Below, piece after piece: positions 23,063-32,812 of a stretch of DNA of 64,000 nucleotides. The stretch is from Owenia fusiformis (lineage: Eukaryota > Annelida > Polychaeta > Sabellida > Oweniidae). The notes beneath the pieces were generated by a model. It ran no database searches and was not told where the DNA came from. It saw nothing but the letters and a program-made list of their open reading frames with translations. The position numbers were made by a program, and so were the translations under genes. The stretch is from NCBI GenBank assembly GCA_903813345.2, contig CAIIXF020000009.1, positions 5,946,030 through 6,010,029 of the forward strand, written 5' to 3'. Within the stretch, counting starts at the first letter, position 1. Every line of letters begins with the position of its first letter.

Positions 23063-23755
23063 TCATTTCTTCTTTGGACCTAACTTCGCATGTCCAGAAT
23101 CAAATGAGTTAGCGATCAGAGCTGATGAGCAGGCAATGTCTAAAGCCAATGTGTAACCAGCTATCACTTCTGCCAATCTCTTAACCCCACCATCTCCATG
23201 GCAACCTATGATGCTCAAACAATCACTCTGTGAGGGAAGGCCTGTGCCGCCACCTATGGTGCCAATAAGTAACGAAGGTAAATGCAAGGATAAATCTACA
23301 GCATTTCTTTCTGGTGTTTTGGTGGCTTTAATTATGCATGTTGCAGATTCATGCAAACTGGCAACGTCCTGCCCAGTAGCGATGAACATCGATGCCAACA
23401 CGTTTGCTGCGTTGATACTGAAGCCCACAGCTCCAACCCTGGTACTCGCACAATGGAAATGAGTAAATGCACGAATTGTATCTTCGGCATTGGTTCCCAT
23501 AACTGCCCGAAGAACGTCATCTTCCAAAGTACATTTAGCAATGACATTAACGCCTCTCTTGCCAAGCATACTGTACATACTGGCCTTCTTATCTCCGTCA
23601 ACCCCATGTGTCAGTGAGAACTCTTTAACGTAAACCTCCGGTAATTCTAAAGGAAGCTTCTTCATAATCCAACCAACTATTTCTGCAGTTGCAAATGTTG
23701 TCATATTTTGGCCTGCTGCATCTCCTGTCTCGTATTCAAATACCATATGGAGAGT
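23063..23755 (-). CDS. HMG-CoA reductase exon 4 (cofactor domain and catalytic Lys, Asp, His)
   Basis: Entered in phase 0 after GTTTTAG. Encodes TLHMVFEYETGDAAGQNM through GVDGDKKAS, ATGQDVASLHES, GTIGGGTGLPSQSDCLSIIG and SGHAKLGPKKK, then TGA. Antisense open frames within this exon are shadows. Confidence 0.92.
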   Translation of the reverse strand, partial: TLHMVFEYETGDAAGQNMTTFATAEIVGWIMKKLPLELPEVYVKEFSLTHGVDGDKKASMYSMLGKRGVNVIAKCTLEDDVLRAVMGTNAEDTIRAFTHFHCASTRVGAVGFSINAANVLASMFIATGQDVASLHESATCIIKATKTPERNAVDLSLHLPSLLIGTIGGGTGLPSQSDCLSIIGCHGDGGVKRLAEVIAGYTLALDIACSSALIANSFDSGHAKLGPKKK

Positions 23756-26700
23756 CTAAAACATAAAAACATAAAATATAACTGCTACACCCCCATCAAA
23801 AATGTTGGCAAATATAACTGCTACACCCTCTTCGAAATGTTGGTAACTTCAATGCCATATGGAGCGTCTAGAACATAAAAACATAAAATATAACTGCCAC
23901 ACCCCCTTCAGAAATTCTCAAATACCATGTATGAAGCGTCTAAAACATAAAATATAACTGCTACACCACCATCAAAGGTTCGGCAAATATATCTGCTACA
24001 CCCTCTTCAAAAGTGTGACATTTCATAAAATAAATCAGCTCAAATAGCATATGAGACGTCTAAAAAATAAAAACACAAGATATACACAAGATGCATTCCC
24101 TTCAAAATTCTGGCAATTCAAATACCATATGAAGTGGTATATAAAATGTAACTGCTAAACCACCATCAAAAGTTCTGCAAATATATCTGCTACACCCTCT
24201 TCAAAAGTGTGACATTTCATAAAATAAATCAAAGCAGCTCAAATAGCATATAAAAACATAAGATATAATTGATGCATCCCTTCAAAATTCTTGCAGTTTA
24301 AATACCATATGAAGTGGTATATAAAATGTAACTGCTACACCACCATCAAAAGTTCGGCAAATATATCTGCTACACCCTCTTCAAAAGTGTGACATTTCAT
24401 AAAATGAATTAAAGGAGCTCAAATAGAATATGAGACGTCTAAAAATAAAAACATAAGATATAATTAATGCATCCTTTCAAAATTCTTGCAGTTCAAATAC
24501 CATATGAAGTGGTATATAAAATGTAACTGCTACACCACCATCAAAAGTTCGGCAAATATATCTGCTACACCCTCTTCAAAAGTGTGACATTTCATAAAAT
24601 AAATTAAAGGAGCTCAAATAGAATATGAGACGTCTAAAAATAAAAACATAAGATATAATTAATGCATCCTTTCAAAATTCTTGCAGTTTAAATACCATAT
24701 GAAGTGGTATATAAAATGTAACTGCTACACCACCATCAAAAGTTCGGCAAATATATCTGCTACACCCTCTTCAAAAGTGTGACATTTCATAAAATGAATT
24801 AAAGGAGCTCAAACAGAATATGAGACGTCTAAAAATAAAAACATAAGATATAATTGATGCATTCCCTTCAAAATTCTTGCAGCTCAGATACCATGCATAT
24901 GAAGTGTCTAAAAACAAAAAAACAGAAAAAATAATATAACTGCTGCTGCATCAAAAGGTTGACAAATATATCTGCTACACCCTCTCTTCAAAAGGTTGGC
25001 AAATATATCTGCTACACCCTCCCTTCAAAAGGTTGTGAAATATATCTGCTACACCCTCTCTTCAAAAGGTTGTGAAATATATCTGCTACACCCTCTCTTC
25101 AAAAGGTTGTGAAATATATCTGCTACACCCTCTCTTCAAAAGGTTGTGAAATATATCTGCTACACCCACTTCAAGGGTTTGCTAATGTAACTGCTTCATC
25201 CCCTACATCATTGAGCTCGTGGTGATTTTAGGGGGAATTAAGATTCATTATTTTGCACGTTAGGTTTCCTTTTTCAGTACATTTTTATTTAAATAAAAAA
25301 TGTATATCTCAAACATAGTTAACTAGGGGTCACTTATATACCCGGGGTTGCAACCTTAAAACTAAAATGAAAATTCTCTACAACTTAGGACTCTTATAAT
25401 TCCACGCAGTCGCATGAAATAATTCCACGCAGTCGCATGAAATAATCTATCAATGTTTCTCAATTGAAATTCAATTAACAACGTATGTGCCCTTTCTTAA
25501 ATATAGTGAAAAATTGATCTTTAAAAAACGTTTCATACAACACCACCAGTCTATAAAACGATTTGCTTATTGTTAAAAAAACGAAGTTAATTGTTTAGAA
25601 TTTTATGAGTGCTTCTGTCAAAACCAGGTAATCATGGTAAGATTAAATAAATTAAACTCACATCATGTGTTATGACATCTGTAAACCCTGTAAGGATTGT
25701 GTGACGCGACCTCTTTTTGATTATATCCTGAAAAATACTCTGTTTGGTTTTAATCCACTCTGCAAGTAGCACAGCTTGTCTCGGATCTTCCATTGTGAAT
25801 GACGGCGATCGCATCATCGTTTTACCAATGACATACGTTTTCACACCTCCTGCTTTGTTCAATAGTTTAACACCCTTTTCCACTGCTGCCACTAAGGTTC
25901 CTTCTGTCGTAGCCAAAGGTCCGAGTATGTTTCCTGAAGTCATATTACATTTGTACAGGCCCGTAGCCGGGGGGGGGTTCGATGGGCATATAACTGTCAA
26001 CAGTGTGCTCTGATTAACTGGAATTTAATATGTTAAATACTAGATACATGTAGTCTGTATGGTAACTAACCTTGGGCGTTTTCCCCATTGAACATGAGAG
26101 GACCTGCAATTCCAATGGGGATTTTCGCCAACCCAATAGGATTTTCAATGTGACCTTTCAATGATTCTGTTGTGGCATCACTACTTTTGCCCCACCAGTC
26201 CCGGATGTGGTACAGAGGGCGCTGTATGTAAGCTTCTACCCATTTTCTCCTTTCGTTACAGCCGTCTGTCGAGTAGTCATTTCTTGGTGGACGTATTGCA
26301 CACATGGTTTTCGAAAGAGGGGCGGTCGACATGCTTTTTGTATTCTTTGGATCTTGATTTGAGGCTACTACCTTGTTCTCCTTATCAGTACCTGCATGTT
26401 AAATACATACAACACGTTAAGGCAATGCAGTGGCGACACCCTTCCCACACAGCCATAAAATGGGCCCAGAACAAAAAAAATTGACCCCAAAAAATGTTTT
26501 TAGGGACCCAATTGCTGGGCCTTTAGAGCATTACTGGGCCTTTTGAAATGGGTTTCAATTTTGGATTTTAGGGGCCCAGATTTACCCCCCCCCTCCTTGT
26601 TACTTCTCAGATCAGTACAGTGGTACAGTCGTCGGACGGGCATCTCGAAATCATCTGTTGTACGCGTTTCCAGGCGAATCATTTCGGGTTTTATGAATAT

Positions 26701-28118
26701 TTTACATTTTCTAATGAGAGAAGCCGACGTAAACATTGTGATTAAAGATTATAGTTTACATCGATTGAAATATCACATCGACGTACGGTATTTAGGAACT
26801 AGATCATCTAGATCATCTTTAGGAACTAGGTCATCTCTAAGAGCTTGTGGTTTCCCTCCGCAGGTTTAAAATCAAGTATTTCGAATAAAATATATTTGTG
26901 AAATTGCAGAACCATGTGTTACTTATAGTCTATTGCATATGAATTTGCGATCTTGTCTCTATTCAGAAAACACCAAAGGTGCACCTGCATTGGTCGACTC
27001 AAAGTTAATCTGACATATGTGTGTACTTTTAGTTTTTATATAACGCATAATTTATGCAGCATGACCCACAGCGTGATTTAAGTGGTAAAACAATATGATT
27101 CAACCGACGACATTATTTAAGTGGTAAACAATATAATTCGACCTGCGGCGTTATTTAAGTGGTAAAACAATATAATTCAAACCACAGCATTATTTAAGCG
27201 GTAAAACAATCACTGTTCCAAAGGTGGTGACTCTAACTGCAGTAAGCTTCATTCAAGATGGTTGCCGAAATTCTTTCGTTTTCGATAAACCTCTGATTTC
27301 AGCTAAACTAAGTTGAATCTGGATTCCAAATGTTTCGCCATGCAAATTAATCAAGCTACGATGGTAAATAACCACAAATAAATGCTCAAACAACCGCGAT
27401 ATTGGATAATTTTAAAGAAAATGACTTCACTTAGAATGACTCTAACTAAAGTTGATGATGACGTAATGATGACGAAGATCATCAACTTCAGTTAGAGTCA
27501 TTCTAAGTGAAGTCGTTTTCTTTAAAATTCTCTAATTATTGCGGGTGTTCGGGCGTTCCTTTGTGGTTGAATACAATCGTAGTTTTATTAATTTGCATGT
27601 CGAAAATTTTGAAATCAAGATTCAACTTAATTTAGCTGAAATCGGAGGTTTAATTTAATTTAACCCACAGCGGGTTACATTTATAATTCAACTCGCAGCG
27701 TTATTCAAGTGGTCACCGTAAAACAATATAATTTCATCCCATCCCTCTTAGTTACTGTCATTTCTATCGCGCCATTGTGCAAATATTTGTCGTTCAACAT
27801 TTAAAATGCAAATCAAATTATGATGAATAAAATAACCCTTGTGGAAAATACGCATTTTATTAGGACCATATCAAGAATGCATTACATATTCTTACATAAC
27901 ATATTTAGAACCAGCTCTTAAAAATTGAAAAGTTGATTTAATTCTGAAAAATACAGTATGTAAATTCTACAAGTTACCATATCCCTACCATTGTCTGTGG
28001 ATGCATAAGTGTTATGCTTTGAAAGGGCACTCTGAAGAACACGCCATCCAAGACTCCTTGTCCTCTTTTGTAATACCCCACCAGAACCTAGCATTCTGAG
28101 GAATCTCATTTTATGCAA
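23063..28118 (-). CDS. Class I-like HMG-CoA reductase, short soluble form with presequence-like N-terminus (4 exons, 471 aa)
   Basis: CDS on the minus strand = 28118..27989, 26391..26071, 25933..25662, 23755..23063, 1416 nt. The product should reduce HMG-CoA to mevalonate with NAD(P)H. ENPIGLAKIPIGIAGPL and PLATTEGTLVAA (Glu161) match the substrate-binding region; TGDAAGQNM (251-259) and GTIGGGTGLPSQ (about 409-420) match the cofactor and dimer region. The catalytic set appears complete: Glu161, Lys in DKK (296-298), Asp371 in ATGQD and His463 in SGHAKLG. There is no transmembrane or sterol-sensing domain, unlike the ER enzyme of animals (about 890 aa). Residues 1-41 hold eight Lys/Arg and no acidic residue, as in mitochondrial presequences. 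DAAGQNM replaces the usual DAMGMNM and TEGTLVAA the usual TEGCLVAS, so this is a divergent branch. Exon phases (1, 1, 0) all agree. Catalytic exons are firm; exon 1 is inferred from phase and position. Confidence 0.85.
23756..25200. repeat. Intronic tandem array containing decoy copies of the exon 4 splice acceptor
   Basis: HMG-CoA reductase intron 3. Units of about 180-195 bp start at about 24120, 24300, 24495 and 24690 (AAATACCATATGAAGTGGTAT...CTGCTACACC...TTCAAAAGTGTGACATTTC). A 37-bp array follows at about 24965-25170 (TCTTCAAAAGGTTGTGAAAT + ATATCTGCTACACCCTC). The units include derivatives of the genuine intron/exon boundary at 23740-23770, so sequences resembling ...TTTTAG|A-CTCCATATGGTATTTGA recur through the intron, clearest near 23850-23880 and 23920-23950. 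Confidence 0.85.
25201..25661. other. HMG-CoA reductase intron 3, exon-3-proximal part
   Basis: AT-rich, with a short direct duplication ATAATTCCACGCAGTCGCAT at about 25397-25440. Nothing else recognised. Confidence 0.5.
25662..25933 (-). CDS. HMG-CoA reductase exon 3 (catalytic Glu)
   Basis: Entered in phase 1 after ACTTCAG. Encodes GNILGPLATTEGTLVAAVEK...KTMMRSPSF...DVITHD and ends in phase 0 at GTGAGT. Immediately upstream, in the intron, is a CAGGCCCGTAGCC MITE remnant (about 25955-25985) that remains open in the same frame and would extend the ORF artificially. Confidence 0.9.
26071..26391 (-). CDS. HMG-CoA reductase exon 2
   Basis: Entered in phase 1 after CATGCAG. Encodes a Lys/Asn/Ser-rich linker, then ...HIENPIGLAKIPIGIAGPL and MFNGENAQ. 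Donor GTTAGT, phase 1. Confidence 0.85.
26392..27063. other. HMG-CoA reductase intron 1, exon-2-proximal part
   Basis: Contains a low-complexity stretch with repeated GGGCC(C/T) motifs at 26470-26580. Overlapping open frames on both strands have no recognisable domain. Confidence 0.4.
27064..27725. repeat. 39-bp tandem repeat split by a palindrome (HMG-CoA reductase intron 1)
   Basis: About four units of 38-39 bp (ATTTAAGTGGTAAAACAATA, at 27076, 27114, 27153 and 27192) are followed by a palindrome. Its arms are about 27215-27450 and 27479-27645, around a spacer containing GATGATGACGTAATGATGACG. Further degenerate units of the same repeat follow at about 27664-27725, so the palindrome seems to have inserted into the array. 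Confidence 0.7.
27989..28118 (-). CDS. HMG-CoA reductase exon 1 (presequence-like)
   Basis: Begins MHKMRFLRMLGSGGVLQKRT; a second ATG at codon 4 could also serve. Ends ...STDN in phase 1 at a GTAGGG donor, which fits the phase-1 acceptor of exon 2. It is positively charged and amphipathic. No homology was recognised, so assignment rests on position, phase and an open start. Confidence 0.6.
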
Positions 28119-28487
28119 AAAATCTTAATATATCCTCTTACTCCTGATTATTAGACCACGTCCCGTTTGAAGCCCGACTTATTTAGAATTGAACCATAAA
28201 TCATGTCATTGATTCTCTAAGCATTTTTGTGTACCATCTGACAAAAATTTAGTTAACCAATATAAACAATCGCATTTCTTTGAATAAGCACAAGTTGTCC
28301 AATCGTAATACTTTTTACATCTGTACAGGGACTACATATATGTCGTAAAAGTGACGAATAAAATAATCTCTGGTTCTGATAACCAATGTTCATAAATAGC
28401 ATATTAATTTACCGCACTATGTATAATATGTTAGTCAAATGACTAACATGACTATGTTTCATTTTTAGTTCAGTTTTTATTATTACA

Positions 28488-28561
28488 GTTGAGAAAGGAT
28501 CCAGATATAAAGACAGATGTGATCCGAAACGTCCTGTAAAGGTTGTGAAAAGAGGAAAATA
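28488..28561 (+). other. Possible orphan plus-strand terminal exon
   Basis: A strong acceptor (TTTTTATTATTACAG) is followed by an open stretch reading, in phase 1, (V)EKGSRYKDRCDPKRPVKVVK then RGK and TAG. In phase it could follow exon 6 of the astacin gene as an alternative basic tail, 12 kb downstream. It is only 74 bp, so chance is quite possible. Confidence 0.2.
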
Positions 28562-29013
28562 GTTTTGTGACAGCCTTAGAGTTTAAAAATATTTACTACC
28601 TAGATATTGCAAGGTTTTTCGTCAAAAATTTAAATCATCTGTGTGATATTTGACAAAGATCATATTTGTAAGATAGCAATCTCCGCTCGTACACATTTGG
28701 AATTCAACTGATCTAGTTGATAGATCATGTTAGTTGATTCAACGATTCAACGTTTTATGAAACATCTATCGTATATCGAATTTGGGGTAGTGACACTTTA
28801 AGCCCTCTTTTGATATTTGGCTCGGGTAATCCAAAGGGCTATGCCAGTATTTCTAGCTAGAATCTAAATATTCTTGAAACATAATGCAAAACATGGAATA
28901 AATGTCACGAGTACTTTGGTCAATTTGAAATTGTTTGATACGAAATGAAAGATGAAATAAGGGCGATGTGGATAAGCCTAATTAGATGTTGCCGAAGCTT
29001 CTGAAGCCATTAT

Positions 29014-30682
29014 CACGGGGGATAAGCAAAACGAGGGCGAAGCCACGGACTGCGACTTGCGTAATTCAAAACGAGGTTACAACGCATTATAACTGAACAA
29101 TGGCGGTAAGTCCAAACTTAATTTGGACGGCATGTTAGGATTTGGGGTAGATTATTGGTTTGGATATTCTACAGAATAGCTAGTATGTTCCAGTCGGTGA
29201 TCAACATATTCATACTCCACCTGCAATGGCATTCTTGGTGCTCGGCTGTCCAATAGTTTAGCATGAACACAAATGAATTCGAAATCTGCCACAAAAAATG
29301 TAATTTTGTCAATATTTGTCCCTAATATACCGATTTAAACAAAGGAATCAGAAATGACATCGAATTAATATAATTATTCATGTTCTGTTGTTACAATTAC
29401 ATCTTCGTGTGATATTTGGTAAGCGGAAAACGTACAATTACATAGAAAATTGGAATTTATAATAGTCGCAGTCCATCCATCTGCCCAACGCAGTCCGCGA
29501 CTCAGTGTTGCTTTATATCTGGAGCTGAACGCAATCACAGCCAAAGGTAGATAGCACAATGTGTGTACAGGTGTGGCCGAAATGGAGCAACTTTGGACAA
29601 AATTGAATATAAAGGGCTATTTTAATAGACCTACGTACATCGTGTCTCAATCCATTCTGCAAATATATACAAGCTGTCAAATACAGCTGAAATCATGAAT
29701 TTATGGTAGCTAGCAATATTGATGGACTGTTGGAAAGATCATCCAAAATTACATTAACTCACCAACTCTCCAATTATTTGATATTTTCCTGATATCTTAA
29801 ATACTAGTTAATGTACCCTTCCCCAACAGCTTTTATTGCATCATCAAAAAGTTAATTGTTTCGCATTTCTACTTCTTATAAAAAGTCTCACCACTATCCA
29901 ATTATCTATATATTTAACCCTATCCACAAATTGGTTTGTAATAAACATATTACGTTGTCATCTTGCGCTCGACTGTTCTGCCAAATACGCTATTGAATTG
30001 CCATATTTCTAGGTCTTAAACGATACAATATAGTAATTTGGGACATTGATTCAGGTAATAGATATATGTTAATCAACGTAACTTTGAATGATAATCTGGA
30101 TGCTGACTTTCTTTTCCTGAAACAATAATAGCGTAGGAATATAGTTTACACTATCTTATTTATTTCGTGTTCGCGGCTGGACTGCGTTGCTTAGAATATC
30201 AATGGAGGCTGTGTTGCGTTGTTGAAATAGCTTTGTTTACTGGACTGCGTCCACTATGAATGCGCAGTTTGAATCTAATTTTCTCCTCATGAACACATTC
30301 TATTATCAAATCATTTTCACGAATTATACTCGGAGCCTCAACTAACCTTTAGATATCAGAAACGTGTTCAAACTCCTTTCAAATGTATAGTAAATTAAAT
30401 AATATGCACATATTTTACAGGTAAAATCAGAACTTTGCTACTGTTTTAGCTTGATCTGGACAACTGCTTATTTTCTTATCTACAGACCAACAGTAGATAC
30501 AGAGTAATATTTTGGTCACCGATTAGACACTACGATAGCATTTAAAATACCTGGATTTCTCTATTTTGTCGGAAGAAGCAGAAGGCACTGCCGGATGTCC
30601 CTCCATTTTGTCGCTGGACTGCGGTGTAAAGTTACGCGAGTCGCAGTCCGTGGCTTCGCCCTCGTTTTGATTATCCCCCGTG
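29014..30682. mobile_element. CACTA-like non-autonomous DNA element
   Basis: The TIRs share at least 50 bp, starting CACGGGGGATAA(G/T)CAAAACG and continuing through GAGGGCGAAGCCACGGACTG. Both sides are flanked by ATTAT (29009-29013 and 30683-30687). GGACTGCG/CGCAGTCC motifs recur inside, near 29465-29505, 30178, 30242 and 30605-30645. Terminal CAC plus many short subterminal repeats fit the CACTA/Chapaev type of organisation. The 5-bp duplication and GGGGG extension are unusual for it. No transposase recognised. Confidence 0.75.
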
Positions 30683-31635
30683 ATTATGTAAATCTATATA
30701 AATAGTTTTTAATAGAATTCTGACTCTATTAGGATCACACAAAAACTGAAATGACGTCATGTGACCACAGACCTTAGTTACCTAAAACGTGTTTAGATAC
30801 TAACAACAGAATGACCTCGATGTTTTTGAAATAAACATTGTATGAAATTATATTGTCACTCGCCTATTGATATCAAACAATATCATAAGGCTTCATCTGG
30901 TATTCGTATTTTTTAATTCCTGTTATTTTTCTAGGCGAACCTATCCTAATGCAAATTCAAAGACTTGGGTTAGGGGTTATTAAAAGATATACGATTCAAT
31001 TTATTCATGATGTTTTCAACAGTTTTGCAGTCAAATTTGAACAAAAATAAGATACACACTCAAAGTCACTTGAAAATTCTTCAGATTAAAAAAGTTGAAA
31101 TATTATTTACTTTCTCTGTTTGAACTTAAGATGAATTGCAATATTTGTTTGTTCAGATTTAACTTCAGAAATTTGGATGAATAGAACGGTTTTGGCAAAT
31201 AATAAATATTATAAGGTCAGTGAGAGATGAAAAACAAATTAGAAAACGCGTGTTTTCAAACATGGTAAATGATTGAAAAGGGTGTAAATGGGGACTCTAA
31301 CTTGTCTAAAGCCCTTTCAGAAAAATAACACATCCTAGGCAAACATAACAAGTCTCTTCTAGTTGTGGGAAAATAACATTGCACTGTAACAATGTAAAAG
31401 ACAATATAGGGTATCGTATAAAGATAAACATGCCATTTGTTTAAGAATTTCTTCTACCATTCAAAAGTTTTGTATCCGTGTGAATCTTAAGCTGAATATA
31501 TAAAATAGGTGTACGAGCGTGACGCCAACCTTTGGAGATAACTGTTAAGTAACTCTTGACAATACACTTCAGTCCCATTTCAATCGAAAGGTAAATTACA
31601 ATAGAGAATAGAATTTCAATGTTTTGCTCAGACTA

Positions 31636-32255
31636 CAGGGTGGGCCAAAAAACGCCACTTTTTTCAAGACACTATAACTTTTTTATGTTCCAACCTACAT
31701 ACCCAAAATTTTGCAGTTATATAGTCCCAAGGGTTCTTAGTAATAATATAATGTAACAAGTCCTTCAACTGGGATTATATTTGATCTAAAAAGAGGAGTT
31801 CAATTGGTCCGCCACCCTATTTGATGATAGGTTTTAGTTTTAGTCGCCTTGCTGATATAGCAGTATCAATGACATGTTAGCTATATTTTTTTCAACGTGT
31901 CTTAATTGCCAGCTTTAGTTAAGCAATTTTTTAGATCGGGTGCCTTCATACCATCTCCTGGAGACCTCCCCATACCCTATACTCACTTGGGTTTGAATTA
32001 GGGCTATTAGCTTGCGGTCATCAAGGCGTATCAGTTTAGGAACATTATGCAAATTATGCTTATTTCTCATGGCACACCACATGTTTAAGTGAGACGCTGG
32101 TGACATATTTTATTCAAGTAAAAGTGTATAATTCATGATCAATGGCTAGATAACAACCTCAAGTTTCATTTGGTATGTAAATTATGATTTTGTATAAAAA
32201 TTTAAAAAGTTATAGAATTTTCAAAAAAAAAGTGGCGTTTTTTTGGCCCACCCTG
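31636..32255. mobile_element. mariner-type MITE (CAGGGTGGGCC ends)
   Basis: TIRs CAGGGTGGGCCAAAAAACGC (left) and the inverse (right) with TA duplications at 31634-31635 and 32256-32257, 620 bp long. A 63-codon minus-strand frame inside has no transposase motif. Confidence 0.85.
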
Positions 32256-32728
32256 TATATTCGGTCTGTTTATTAAATCCAAGCTTATTTTTTGTACCAA
32301 GAAGAATTGACTCACAGGGTCCCAACTCGATATTCTGCCATAAATGGAGATGTCGTAATTACAAATTTCGAATTGAAACAGCCGCCATTTTGTTCGCTTC
32401 AGGATTTCAATCGCGAGTTTTCAAACAAATTTCAAACACATGAATTTATAGTCCGTTATAATGTCAGAAAATAACGCCATTCTGACATATTCATTGTTGG
32501 AAAATATCGAGTTGCTTCCCTGGGAGCCAATCCTTCTTGGGTTTGCACATGAGTTGCACCAAATGTAAAACTGTATCTGTTATTTTTTTCTGGTTGAACT
32601 ATGTGAGAAAGACAAGTCACCAATTGTCTAAAGAATATATTATATTCTCATTACTTAAAGATACACTTAAAGTAAGAAGATAACCACTAGGCACCATAAC
32701 TCTGGTATTATATACACCTGAGTGTGAT

Positions 32729-32812
32729 CTAGCAACTTCCTTTGGTGATGCATATATCGTCAAGGGCGATGTCACTTTTGTAGCCAATCCCTACTTTTGC
32801 CTCAAAGACAAT
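32729..32812 (-). CDS. Astacin-MAM gene last exon: end of MAM domain
   Basis: Entered in phase 0 after ACTTTTAG. Reads IVFEAKVGIGYKSDIALDDI then CITKGSC and TAG (32731-32729). The GDIALDD-type motif and terminal Cys are diagnostic of MAM. Confidence 0.9.
   Translation of the reverse strand: MVFEAKVGIGYKSDIALDDICITKGSC

Noticed and set aside
23208-23617. Plus-strand open frames opposite HMG-CoA reductase exon 4
   Set aside because: Antisense shadows of a conserved coding exon.
24120-25170. Evenly spaced repeats that could suggest a CRISPR array
   Set aside because: Eukaryotic intron; the units are contiguous tandem repeats without unique spacers.
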